The notes under the pieces: model-generated | Told to the model about the DNA's origin: nothing | What the model saw: only the letters and a program-made list of their open reading frames with translations | The model's database searches: none | Source: an uncultured Massilia sp. | Lineage (GTDB): Bacteria; Pseudomonadota; Gammaproteobacteria; Burkholderiales; Burkholderiaceae | Direction: 5' to 3' | Length of the DNA: 64,000 nt | NCBI GenBank assembly: GCA_946481275.1 | Contig: CAMLMV010000029.1 | Location: 15,548 to 79,547 of the forward strand | Made by a program: the position numbers and the translations under genes | Shown: positions 42,108 to 50,488 of the stretch, one piece after another | Position numbering within the stretch: the stretch's first letter is position 1 | Layout of the letters: the number at the start of each line of letters is the position of its first letter

Positions 42108-44584
42108 CACTCCATCAGCAGCGGCACGAGCCGCACGACGAGCATCCCGGCGATGCCCTGCAACGTCGTCACGTGCCACACGAGCGCGATGGTGTCGAGC
42201 GACGCGCGGCTGCGTTCTCCCAGCAGACCGCACCACGCGCGCGCGGCCAGATACGGCGCCAGCACGGCGAGCGTCACGACGTGCAGGCCCTGGTAGGAGG
42301 CCAATGCCGCGACGCCCGCGGCCCACGCGCTGGCGGTCGGGTCCAGCCCGGCGCCCTGCAGGCCGCGCACGTCGAGCGCACACGATGCGAGCACGCAGCC
42401 CAGCGCCGCCAGCACGAGCCACGGCAGGCGCCGCGTGCCCATGGCGCGCGTCGCGAACCAGACGAGCAATGAGCCCAGCACCAGCAGGCCGGCGGATGCG
42501 AGGGCCAGGTCCTGCGACGGGAGCGTGGCGCCGGGCGGCGGGCACACCGTCAGGCGCATCGTCACGTGCACGTAGGCGAACGCGAAGCACGCAAAGATGC
42601 TGAGGTCGACGACGAGCATGACGATGGCGGCCCACCACGCGTGCGATGCGGTGCCGGTGGCGCCGACCGGGATGCGTTCGCCGTTGCCGATGTCGACGTC
42701 GGTGTACGCGTTCTCGCGGTCCGCCTGCCACATCCAGCCCAGCACCGCCGCGATGGCCGTTACGCCGCAGACCCAGGCGAGCACGTTCAGCTTCACGGTC
42801 AGCAGCAGGAAGAAACCGGCCGTGCCGGCGGCGGCAATGAGCGGCAGCCAGCTGTCGCCGGGCAGGATGAGGACGTAGCGCGGGGCTGCCGCGACGGGAC
42901 TCGTCGCGATGGTCTCGCGCGCGCCCGTCGCCGTGCGCGGCAGGTAGTGGCGGCCCTCTTCCACTTCGCGCACGAGTTCCGGACGGTCCCACAGCGGGTC
43001 GATGGAATCGATGCGCGGGATGCTGCGGTTGCCGTAATCCTCGGACGGCAGCCATTCGAGCGTGGACGCGTTCCACGGGTTGCCGACGGGGCGCTCGGGA
43101 CGGCGCAATGCACGCCACGCATCCCATGCGAACAGCACCACGCCGAGCGCGAAGGTGAATGCGCCCACCGTCGACAGCATGTTCAGGCCATTCCACCCGA
43201 GGTCCGCCGCATACGTGTAGACACGGCGCGGCATGCCGAGCAATCCCGTCACGTGCATCGGGAAGAACGCGACGTTGAAGCCGACGAACATCAGGCCGAA
43301 CACCCAGCGCGCGAGCCCTTCGGACAGGCGGTTGCCGTTCACGAGCGGCAGCCAGTAGTACAGCGCGGCGAACACGGGGAACACCATCCCGCCGATCAGC
43401 ACGTAGTGGAAGTGCGCGACGACGAAATAGGTGTCGTGCACCTGCCAGTCGAACGGGATCACCGCGACCATCACCCCGGTCAGCCCGCCCAGCACGAAGA
43501 TGGCCATGAAACCGAGCAGGAACAGCGTGGGCGCGTTCGCCTTCACCTTCCCTTTCCACAGCGTGGCGATCCACGCGAACACCTGGATCGCGGTGGGCAC
43601 GGCCACCGCCATGCTGGCAGCGGAAACAAAACCCATCTCCAGCGTGCCGAGGCCCGCCGTGAACATGTGGTGCGCCCACAGGCCGAAGCTGAAGACGCCC
43701 ACGCCGACGAGGGCCGCGATGATGGCGCGGCGCGCGACGAGCGGCGTGGCGGCGAGGGTCGGCACGATCGTCGACACCATGCCGGCGGCCGGCAAGAAGA
43801 TGATGTAGACCTCGGGGTGGCCGAAGAACCAGAACAGGTGCTGCCACAGCAGCGGATCGCCGCCGCGGTCGGCGAGGAAGAACGGCCAGTCGAACGCGCG
43901 CTCCAGTTCCAGCAGCGCGGTGCCTGCGATCACGGCGGGGAACGCGAACACGATCATCACGCCCACGACCAGCATGGCCCACGCATAGACGGGCATGCGG
44001 CCCAGGGTCATGCCCGGTGCGCGCGTAAACAGGATGCCGACGATCAGTTCGATGGCGCCGGCGATCGCGGAGATCTCGATGAAGCCGATGCCCAGCAGCC
44101 AGAAGTCGGCGTTGAGGCCCGGCGAATACTTCAGGCTAGTGAGCGGCGGATACATGAACCAGCCGCCGTCCGGCGCGAGGCCGAAAAACAGCGTGCAGAA
44201 GAACGCGAGGCCGCCGATTGCATACGACCAGTAGGCGTACGCGGACAGGCGCGGGAACGGCAGGTCGCGCGCGCCCAGCATGTTCGGCAGCAGGTACACG
44301 GCGATGGCTTCCACGATCGGGATCGCGAACAGGAACATCATCACCGAGCCGTGCATCGTGAACACCTGGTTGTACGTCTCGGCGCCGAGGAAGCCGTTGC
44401 CCGGCACGGCCAGCTGCACACGCATCAGGAGGCCCAGCACGCCGGCGAGGATGAAGAACAGCAGCGCCGTGCCGATGTACAGCAGGCCGATGTTCGTGTT
44501 GTTCACGGACGAGAAGAAGCGCCAGCCGCGCTGCGTGCGCCAGACGTCTTCCAACCGCGCGAGGTCGTCGTCCTGGCCCGTCAT
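42107..44584 (-). CDS. ctaD: Cytochrome c oxidase subunit I-III fusion (caa3 type)
   Basis: 825 residues. Residues ~1-530 are subunit I with about 12 helices and all metal ligands: FTMHGSVMMFLF (heme a His), WFFGHPEVYIIF (CuB His and Tyr cross-link), GLWAHHMFTAGL (CuB His pair), VVAHFHYVLIGGMVF (heme a3 and a His). Residues ~590-825 resemble a diverged subunit III (VDLSIFACFAFAYVHVTMRL, YQGLHVVTLAVLAPYLAARA) joined in frame. It reduces O2 to water and pumps protons in the inner membrane. The ATG overlaps ctaC by 4 bp. Fused I-III chains are known in other caa3 oxidases. Confidence 0.93.
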   Translation of the reverse strand: MTGQDDDLARLEDVWRTQRGWRFFSSVNNTNIGLLYIGTALLFFILAGVLGLLMRVQLAVPGNGFLGAETYNQVFTMHGSVMMFLFAIPIVEAIAVYLLPNMLGARDLPFPRLSAYAYWSYAIGGLAFFCTLFFGLAPDGGWFMYPPLTSLKYSPGLNADFWLLGIGFIEISAIAGAIELIVGILFTRAPGMTLGRMPVYAWAMLVVGVMIVFAFPAVIAGTALLELERAFDWPFFLADRGGDPLLWQHLFWFFGHPEVYIIFLPAAGMVSTIVPTLAATPLVARRAIIAALVGVGVFSFGLWAHHMFTAGLGTLEMGFVSAASMAVAVPTAIQVFAWIATLWKGKVKANAPTLFLLGFMAIFVLGGLTGVMVAVIPFDWQVHDTYFVVAHFHYVLIGGMVFPVFAALYYWLPLVNGNRLSEGLARWVFGLMFVGFNVAFFPMHVTGLLGMPRRVYTYAADLGWNGLNMLSTVGAFTFALGVVLFAWDAWRALRRPERPVGNPWNASTLEWLPSEDYGNRSIPRIDSIDPLWDRPELVREVEEGRHYLPRTATGARETIATSPVAAAPRYVLILPGDSWLPLIAAAGTAGFFLLLTVKLNVLAWVCGVTAIAAVLGWMWQADRENAYTDVDIGNGERIPVGATGTASHAWWAAIVMLVVDLSIFACFAFAYVHVTMRLTVCPPPGATLPSQDLALASAGLLVLGSLLVWFATRAMGTRRLPWLVLAALGCVLASCALDVRGLQGAGLDPTASAWAAGVAALASYQGLHVVTLAVLAPYLAARAWCGLLGERSRASLDTIALVWHVTTLQGIAGMLVVRLVPLLME

Positions 44585-45510
44585 TGCAGGTGCTCGAGAT
44601 AGGCCGCCAGCGCGCGCAGCGTGTCGGCGTCGGTGCCGGAAGCGGCGGGCATGAACACGCCCGGCTTGGCGGCCTGCGGATCCGCGATCCAGCCGGCCAG
44701 CGTGCTTTGGTGCGTGCGCAGCAGGCCGGCGCCGATGTGCGCGCGGCTGCCGACGTGCGTCAGGTCGGGGCCGAGGTGCGCCGTCTCGACCACGCCGCGG
44801 ATTGTGTGGCACGTCTGGCAGCGCTGTTCGAGGAAGGCGGCGCGGCCCCGTTCCAGCAGCGCGTCCTGCGGTTCCCGGGCCGGTCGTGCCTGGCGTTGCA
44901 GCCAGTCGCGGAACGCCTCGGGCGCCAGCGCCACCACGTGCAGGGCCATGTTCGCATGCTGGGCACCGCAGAATTCCGCGCACTGGCCGCGGTAGACGCC
45001 GGGCCGGTCGGCGCGCAAGGTGAGGCCGGTGACGCGGCCGGGGATCATGTCGCGCTTGCCGGACAGCGCCGGCACCCACAGGCTGTGGATCACGTCGGCC
45101 GCGTTCAGGCCCACGTACACGGCCTGCCCGACGGGGATGTGGATCTCGTTGGCGGTGACGATCTCGCGCCCGCCGGCCGGATCGCGGTAGCGCACTTCCC
45201 ACCACCACATGTGCGCGGTGACGGAGATCGACAGCGCGGCCTGCGAGCTTTGCGGGACCAGTTGCGCGCTGCGCCATGTGCTCCACACGAGCAGCGCCGA
45301 CAGCACGAGCACGGGAAAGGCGACGCCCGCCCCCGCGATCCACAGGCCGGGCCGCAGCGGCCGCGCGTTGTCGCGCAGGCTGAGCGCCATCAGCGCCATC
45401 ACGGCGAAAAAGATCAGGGTACCGGCCCCGAACAGGACCCAGGCGAACTGCTGGACGACGGCGGCGTCCGCGCCGGCCGGGTGCAGGACGGATTGCAGCG
45501 TCCCATTCAT
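44581..45510 (-). CDS. ctaC: Cytochrome c oxidase subunit II with fused cytochrome c domain
   Basis: 309 residues. Two N-terminal helices, then the CuA domain: VTAHMWWWEVRYRDP, DVIHSLWVPALSGKRDMIPG, and GQCAEFCGAQHANMALHV with the Cys-x3-Cys, His and Met CuA ligands. The C-terminal ~90 residues form a cytochrome c module with heme motif CQTCH and axial Met in VFMPAASGT. The fused cytochrome makes this a caa3-type oxidase that accepts electrons from small c-type cytochromes. It is the first gene of the operon ctaC-ctaD-small membrane protein. Confidence 0.95.
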   Translation of the reverse strand: MNGTLQSVLHPAGADAAVVQQFAWVLFGAGTLIFFAVMALMALSLRDNARPLRPGLWIAGAGVAFPVLVLSALLVWSTWRSAQLVPQSSQAALSISVTAHMWWWEVRYRDPAGGREIVTANEIHIPVGQAVYVGLNAADVIHSLWVPALSGKRDMIPGRVTGLTLRADRPGVYRGQCAEFCGAQHANMALHVVALAPEAFRDWLQRQARPAREPQDALLERGRAAFLEQRCQTCHTIRGVVETAHLGPDLTHVGSRAHIGAGLLRTHQSTLAGWIADPQAAKPGVFMPAASGTDADTLRALAAYLEHLQ

Positions 45511-45517
45511 CGCAATC

Positions 45518-45907
45518 TCATCTCAACGTATACAGGAAGGCGGCCATGTGGCGCGCCTCCTGCTCGGTGAGCCCCACGTCCGGCATCGCCGTGCCGGGCT
45601 TGAGGGCGGGCGGATCGAGCAGCCAGGCCACGAGACGCGGGGGCACGTTGGGGATGCCGCCGGCGATGTAGCTCAGGCGCCCGAATTTTTCCAGGTCCGG
45701 ACCGGCCTCGCCGCCCGCGCCCGGGACGTCCGGAATCTTGTGGCACGCGCCGCACTGGTATTGCGTGACCAGCTGCTTGCCGATCTTCGCGTCGCCGCCG
45801 ATGTACGGCTTGCGGAAGTCGTCGTCGCCGCAACCGGCGAGCAGCCCCGCGCACGTCAATACGAGCGCGGGGCCAGCGATGGAAAAGCGTGACAGGGAGG
45901 TCGGCAC
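45518..45907 (-). CDS. c-type cytochrome lipoprotein next to caa3 oxidase
   Basis: About 129 residues from the GTG at 45907 (start uncertain; the frame is open to another GTG at 45970). The signal peptide ends with lipobox LLAGC. One heme motif CGACH lies in QYQCGACHKIPDVPG, and an axial Met in KPGTAMPDVGL. It is a likely electron donor to the oxidase, with ctaC starting 7 bp downstream. The AT-rich stretch 45935-45970 (TATTATAAA on the minus strand) may carry its promoter. It is a paralogue of the 46527-46886 gene. Confidence 0.82.
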   Translation of the reverse strand: MPTSLSRFSIAGPALVLTCAGLLAGCGDDDFRKPYIGGDAKIGKQLVTQYQCGACHKIPDVPGAGGEAGPDLEKFGRLSYIAGGIPNVPPRLVAWLLDPPALKPGTAMPDVGLTEQEARHMAAFLYTLR

Positions 45908-45990
45908 GGTTGAATCCACGACGTTGAGTTGGCTTTTATAATACCGGAGAAGATGCAATTTTTTTAACACGATTCGTTTGGGACACTCGC

Positions 45991-46530
45991 ATGCCCGCCA
46001 CGCGCGCCCGCCTGATCATCATGACCGTCATCGCCACCCTGCTGGGATCGGGGCTGGCCGCCGCGCTCGCGGGCTTCGTCGTGCTGCGCGCCGGCTGGTA
46101 CGACATCGGCGCCACCACGCAGCACTTCCCGTTCGTCTACGGCATGCTCGAACAAGCCATGCATTACTCGGTGCGGCGGCATGCGAAGAGCGTGGCCGAA
46201 CCCGCGCTGGGCAACCACGGCCAGGTGCTGCGCGGCGCGATCGTCTACCGCGACAACTGCGCCCAGTGCCACGGCGGCCCCGGCACGGCGCCCGGCAAGC
46301 ATGGCCTGAGCATGCAGCCGGTGCCCGGTCCGCTGGTGGACGCGACGCGCCACTGGAAGCCGCGCGAGCTGTACTGGATCACGCGCCACGGCATCAAGAT
46401 GAGCGGCATGCCGGGCTGGGAATACCACCTCAGCGAGGACGAGCTGTGGTCCACGGTGGCCTTCATCATGCAGCTGCCCACGCTGGGCGCGGACGACTAT
46501 CGGACGCTGACGGCGGAGGAGAAGAAATGA
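45991..46530 (+). CDS. Membrane-anchored c-type cytochrome
   Basis: 179 residues. The N-terminal helix (LIIMTVIATLLGSGLAAALA) anchors a periplasmic domain with one heme motif CAQCH (IVYRDNCAQCHGGPG) and an axial Met candidate in HGIKMSGMPGWEY. The 'GMP.w' region and the heme-binding pattern fit the cytochrome c class seen in oxidase clusters. It is divergent from the lipoprotein cytochrome and overlaps the next cytochrome gene (ATGA). Expected to shuttle electrons to the caa3 oxidase. Confidence 0.88.
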   Translation: MPATRARLIIMTVIATLLGSGLAAALAGFVVLRAGWYDIGATTQHFPFVYGMLEQAMHYSVRRHAKSVAEPALGNHGQVLRGAIVYRDNCAQCHGGPGTAPGKHGLSMQPVPGPLVDATRHWKPRELYWITRHGIKMSGMPGWEYHLSEDELWSTVAFIMQLPTLGADDYRTLTAEEKK

Positions 46531-46886
46531 ACCGGCTCGTCGCTTTGGTACTCGCAGCGATCCTGCTTGCCGGCTGCGGCAACGCCAACCGCGCGCCCGC
46601 CGGCACCCGGGGCGACGCGGCGCGCGGCCGTATCGCCCTCGCGCAATACGGCTGCCGCGCATGCCACATGATCCCGGGCGTGACGGGATCGAAGGTCTAC
46701 GTGGGCCGGCCGCTCGAAGAGATGGCCAAGCGGCCCATCATCGCGGGCGCGCTGCCGAACAACCAGGCGAACCTCGTGCGCTGGATCCGCAATCCGCAGG
46801 CCATCGACCCGCGCACCGCAATGCCCGTGCTGGGCGTGTCGGAACGCGATGCGGTCGACATGAGCGCCTATCTGCTGTCACACTGA
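46527..46886 (+). CDS. c-type cytochrome lipoprotein
   Basis: 119 residues. Lipobox ILLAGC after a short signal peptide, heme motif CRACH (YGCRACHMIPGV), axial Met in PRTAMPVLGVSERD. Spacing of motifs and the IAGALPNNQANLVRWIRNPQ segment parallel the lipoprotein cytochrome across the divergent gap, so the pair arose by duplication. Its ATG overlaps the preceding stop. The 3' end overlaps the convergent MocR gene by 9 bp. Confidence 0.88.
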   Translation: MNRLVALVLAAILLAGCGNANRAPAGTRGDAARGRIALAQYGCRACHMIPGVTGSKVYVGRPLEEMAKRPIIAGALPNNQANLVRWIRNPQAIDPRTAMPVLGVSERDAVDMSAYLLSH

Positions 46887-48359
46887 TGCCCGCTCGAGCG
46901 CACGGGCCAGGTCGTCCACGCCGGCACGGATCACGTCCGGCGTGAACGCGGAAAAGCCGAGCAGCAGCCCGGGATCGATGGCGCAAGCGGCGCCCGCCTG
47001 CGGATTCGTGTAATAGCCCAGCGTGCGCACGTCCACGCCGAGATCGCGGGCGTGATGCGCGACCGTTTCCTCGTCCAGCCTCTCCGTGAAATGCACGCAC
47101 AGGTCCAGGCCCGCGTCCGACGGGCCCTGGCGCAGCCGGCCTGCGAGACGCGCGTCGAGCGCATCGACGAGGGCTTGCCGGCGCTCGCCATACGCGTCGC
47201 GCGTGCGGCGGATGTGGCGCGCGAAGTGGCCGCCGGCGATGAAGTCGGCGAGCGTCGCCTGCGGCACGATGGGACTGTGGCGGTCGACGACCGCTTTTGC
47301 CCGCGCCAGCGCGGCGGCCAGCGCGGGCGGCGCCACCACGTAGCCCAGCCGCAGCGCGGGGAACAGCACCTTCGACAAGGTTCCCACGTAGATCACGCAG
47401 CCCGCGCGGTCCATGCTTTGCAGCGACGCCAGCGGCGGCCCGGTATGCCGGTATTCGCTGTCGTAGTCGTCTTCGACGATCCACGCGCGGTTCGCCTCCG
47501 CCCAGCGCAGCAGTTCGAGGCGGCGGCGCAGGCTCATGGTCGCGCCCAGCGGCAGCTGGTGCGACGGCGTCGCGAACGCGAGGCGCGCATCGGGATAGTG
47601 TTTGGCCGCGTACGCGACGTCCATGCCCTCGGCGTCGACGGGCACCGGGCAGACGCGGGCGCCGGCCACCGTGAACGGCGCCACCGCGCCCTGGTAGCCG
47701 GGCGATTCGATCCACATCGCTTCGCCCGGCGCGAGCAGCAACTGGGCCAGCAGGTACAGCGCCTGCTGCGAGCCGGACGTGATCACGACCTGGTCCGGCG
47801 TGCACTGCACGCCGCGCGACGCTTTCAGATAAGCGCACAGCAGCTCGCGCAGCGGCGCATGCCCGGCGCCGGGACCGTAGCCCAGCGACCCGGTCGAATG
47901 ACGCCAGTGCCGCGCTTCCAGGCGGCGCCAGACGTCGAACGGGAACAGATCCAGGCCGGGCATGCTGGCGCGGAAGGCGCGCAGCGGCCCGGCGTGGTGC
48001 AGCACGCGCGCCATGCCGCCCGCGATGAGTTCTCCGCGCGCCGACAGCGGGCGCACCATCGGGGCCGCGACGGCGTCGCCCCCAGGCGCACCGGCCGGCA
48101 GCGACGCGCTGACGAATGTCCCCTTCCCGACCGTGCCCTGCAAATAGCCCTCGGCCATCAGCTGTTCGTACGCCGCCAGCACGGTCTGGCGCGACACGTT
48201 CAACAGGCCGCACAGGCTGCGCGTGGCGGGCAGGCGCACGCCGGCCGCGATGCGGCCGTCGAGGATCGCGTCCTTCAGGTGGACGTACAGCTGGCGGAAC
48301 AAGGGGGTCGAGGAATCGCGCTCGAGCGTGGCGGCGGCGAGGATGTCGTGGACGTGCAT
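46878..48359 (-). CDS. MocR-family transcriptional regulator, second copy
   Basis: 493 residues from ATG 48359 (MHVHDILAAATLERD); an ATG at 48407 is also open. GntR helix-turn-helix RLPATRSLCGLLNVSRQTVL (~45-75), aminotransferase domain from ~115 with WIESPGYQGAVAPF, IVEDDYDSEYRHTGP and YVGTLSKVLFPALRLGY (PLP Lys). It is divergent from osmC-paiB, so it probably controls these genes. Together with the 11.6-kb copy, the window has two MocR genes each paired with an FMN split-barrel protein. Confidence 0.9.
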   Translation of the reverse strand: MHVHDILAAATLERDSSTPLFRQLYVHLKDAILDGRIAAGVRLPATRSLCGLLNVSRQTVLAAYEQLMAEGYLQGTVGKGTFVSASLPAGAPGGDAVAAPMVRPLSARGELIAGGMARVLHHAGPLRAFRASMPGLDLFPFDVWRRLEARHWRHSTGSLGYGPGAGHAPLRELLCAYLKASRGVQCTPDQVVITSGSQQALYLLAQLLLAPGEAMWIESPGYQGAVAPFTVAGARVCPVPVDAEGMDVAYAAKHYPDARLAFATPSHQLPLGATMSLRRRLELLRWAEANRAWIVEDDYDSEYRHTGPPLASLQSMDRAGCVIYVGTLSKVLFPALRLGYVVAPPALAAALARAKAVVDRHSPIVPQATLADFIAGGHFARHIRRTRDAYGERRQALVDALDARLAGRLRQGPSDAGLDLCVHFTERLDEETVAHHARDLGVDVRTLGYYTNPQAGAACAIDPGLLLGFSAFTPDVIRAGVDDLARALERASV

Positions 48360-48462
48360 GGCGGCGTGGTTCGGATTGGTACGCCCATCTTCCCCATAAT
48401 TGGTCATTTGAGCAAGCCATCCGTGAACTTAAGATGACTGCTCGTTCGCACATGGAGGGATG

Positions 48463-48927
48463 ATGAAACGATTCGAAGCCACCCTGGCCTGGCAGCGCGA
48501 CGACCAGGCCTTCACCGACCTGCGCTACAGCCGCGCGCACCGCTGGCACTTCGACGGCGGCATCGACGTGCCGGCCTCGTCGTCGCCATTGTCCGTGCCC
48601 GTGCCGCTGTCCGACCCGGCCGCCGTCGATCCGGAAGAAGCCCTCGTCGCGGCCGCCGCCAGCTGCCACATGCTGTTCTTCCTGTCGCTCGCGGCCGCGC
48701 GCGGCTACGTCGTCGACCGCTACGACGACCGTGCCGTCGGCCTGCTCGATGCCGGCCTGGACGGCCGCCCGGCCATCACGCGCATCATCCTGAACCCGGC
48801 CATCGCGTTTTCCGGCGAACGCCGGCCGGACCGCACCGCGCTGGCCGAGCTGCATCACGAGGCGCATGCGCGCTGCTACATCGCCAATTCGCTGAAGGGA
48901 GACGTCGTCGTGGAGGGATTCGAATAA
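48463..48927 (+). CDS. OsmC-family peroxiredoxin-like protein
   Basis: 154 residues. The start is the second of two adjacent ATGs, since GGAGGG ends 3 nt before it. OsmC fold: DPEEALVAAAASCHMLFFLS contains the first redox Cys, HHEAHARCYIANSLKGDV the second. These proteins reduce organic hydroperoxides with paired cysteines. PaiB follows in the same operon, sharing the TAATG junction. Confidence 0.9.
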   Translation: MKRFEATLAWQRDDQAFTDLRYSRAHRWHFDGGIDVPASSSPLSVPVPLSDPAAVDPEEALVAAAASCHMLFFLSLAAARGYVVDRYDDRAVGLLDAGLDGRPAITRIILNPAIAFSGERRPDRTALAELHHEAHARCYIANSLKGDVVVEGFE

Positions 48928-49502
48928 TGTACGTGCCGGGACAATTTGCCGTGGCCTCACAGGCCGACATGCTGGACCTGATTGCCGCCAACCCGCTGGG
49001 CGCGCTCGTGCGCGTGGGTGGCGCTGGCCTGGAAGCGGACCACATTCCGTTCGAGCTGGCGGCGCCCACCGAAGCCGCGCCGCACGGCCTGCTGCGTGCC
49101 CACGTGGCGCGCGCGAATCCGATCTGGCAAGCGCAAGAAGCGTCCGTGCTCGTGCTGTTCCAGGGCGCATCCAGCTATGTGTCGCCCCTGCTGTACGACG
49201 TCGAGGCGGCCGGGGGACGCGTGGTGCCGACGTGGAATTACCAGGTCGTACATGCGCATGGGCGGCTGCGCGCGATCGACGATCCGGCGTGGATCCTCGG
49301 CCAGATGACGCGGCTGACGGGGCGCCATGAAGATGCGCGCGCGGGGTGGAAGGTGGAGGATGCGCCGCGCGAATTCATCGACAAGGTCGTGCGGACGACC
49401 GTCGGCATCGAGATCGCCATCGAGCGGCTGGAAGCGAAATTCAAGATGAGCCAGAACCGCACGCCCGAGGACCGGGCGCGCGTGCTGGCTGCGATGGCGT
49501 AG
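48927..49502 (+). CDS. PaiB-like FMN-binding regulator
   Basis: 191 residues. MYVPGQFAVASQADMLDLIA, EADHIPFEL, LRAHVARANPIWQAQEASVL, VVPTWNYQVVHAHGRLRAID and the C-terminal HMEGKFKLSQN-like AIERLEAKFKMSQNRTPEDR are the PaiB family pattern. PaiB of Bacillus represses sporulation and protease genes; most members are FMN-binding split-barrel proteins of unclear role. ATG and the osmC stop share one base (TAATG), so they are translationally coupled. Confidence 0.9.
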   Translation: MYVPGQFAVASQADMLDLIAANPLGALVRVGGAGLEADHIPFELAAPTEAAPHGLLRAHVARANPIWQAQEASVLVLFQGASSYVSPLLYDVEAAGGRVVPTWNYQVVHAHGRLRAIDDPAWILGQMTRLTGRHEDARAGWKVEDAPREFIDKVVRTTVGIEIAIERLEAKFKMSQNRTPEDRARVLAAMA

Positions 49503-49517
49503 TACTAATCTGCCTGC

Positions 49518-50321
49518 TTATTTGCCTGCGGCCGTGCCGGATTTAGCCATGTGCATCTGCTGGGCCGATTTCAGGTGCTGCTCGACGACCGGCATGTGCT
49601 GGTCGGCGAGCGCCTTCACGTCCGGATCCTTGATCTTCTTGGCGTCGCTGGCCAGCTTGGCCTTGGTGTCCTTGTGGTCCTTCACGCCGGCACCCGCCAT
49701 GTAGGCCTTGTCGAACGCATCGCCGCTCAGTTTTTCCAGCTTGGCCGACATCGCCTTGTGCTTGGCATCCAGCTCGGTCGGCAGGGTCACGCCGCGCGCC
49801 TGGGCCAGCGCCTGCACCTTGGACAGCGCCTGGCCATGGTCGTCGATCATCTGCTGGGCGAAGGCTTTCACTTCAGCGTTCTGGCTTTTGTTCACGGCCA
49901 GCTTGCCGGTCTCGACTTCGGCCATGTCGGCCATCGCCATGTCCTTGACGGCCTTTTCGTCGGACGCGCTCAGCTTGGCACCGCTCGCCGCCGCGCCTGC
50001 CGCCGCCTGGCCGGCGCCGCTGGCGCCCATGCTCGAGCTAGTCGACGACTGGCCCGACATGCCCGAGGCGCCGTGGCCCGTCATGCCGGCCGCGCCGGTC
50101 TGGTTGGCACGGTTTTCCATGCCCGTGCTGTTGGTGTTGTCGATGGTGCCTTCGCGGGTGGTTTTACCCGACGTGTTCTGTTTGCCGGGGGTGCTGCTGG
50201 TGCCGGTCTGGGTCGGGGTCTGGCTGACCGCGGCCGTCTGGGCATGGACGCCGACGGCAGTGAACATGGCTGCCACTGCCGAAACGGCCAGCAGCCCTTT
50301 CAAGGCTTTATTGTTCTGCAT
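49518..50321 (-). CDS. Exported DUF4142 protein
   Basis: 267 residues. Signal peptide ending near VGVHAQ. Residues ~30-112 are a Gly/Ser/Thr/Ala-rich low-complexity stretch (SSTSSSMGASGAGQ). Residues ~115-250 are the DUF4142 four-helix, ferritin-like bundle: KAVKDMAMADMAEVETGKLA, VKAFAQQMIDDHGQALSKVQ, KHKAMSAKLEKLSGDAFDKA, MPVVEQHLKSAQQM. Members are periplasmic and often stress-induced, with no proven activity. AGGAG lies 6-7 nt before the ATG. It ends 15 bp from the convergent paiB gene. Confidence 0.88.
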   Translation of the reverse strand: MQNNKALKGLLAVSAVAAMFTAVGVHAQTAAVSQTPTQTGTSSTPGKQNTSGKTTREGTIDNTNSTGMENRANQTGAAGMTGHGASGMSGQSSTSSSMGASGAGQAAAGAAASGAKLSASDEKAVKDMAMADMAEVETGKLAVNKSQNAEVKAFAQQMIDDHGQALSKVQALAQARGVTLPTELDAKHKAMSAKLEKLSGDAFDKAYMAGAGVKDHKDTKAKLASDAKKIKDPDVKALADQHMPVVEQHLKSAQQMHMAKSGTAAGK

Positions 50322-50488
50322 TTCGCTCTCCTGAACTCTGTTATGAAGTTGGCGCCTGGCGGGGGCCGCAGTGCGCAAGCTCGTGTTTGAATGACAACGG
50401 CCGTGGCAAAGTGTATCGCCGTGTTTTCTTGAACAGCGCGCGTTAGCCAGCAGGAAAGTATTATCGATATGCGAAAAATAAACGGCCG

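Noticed and set aside
41763..43982. A 739-residue minus frame containing the small membrane protein
   Set aside because: Only the last 114 residues (from 42107) look like protein; the rest is an out-of-frame reading of the oxidase gene.
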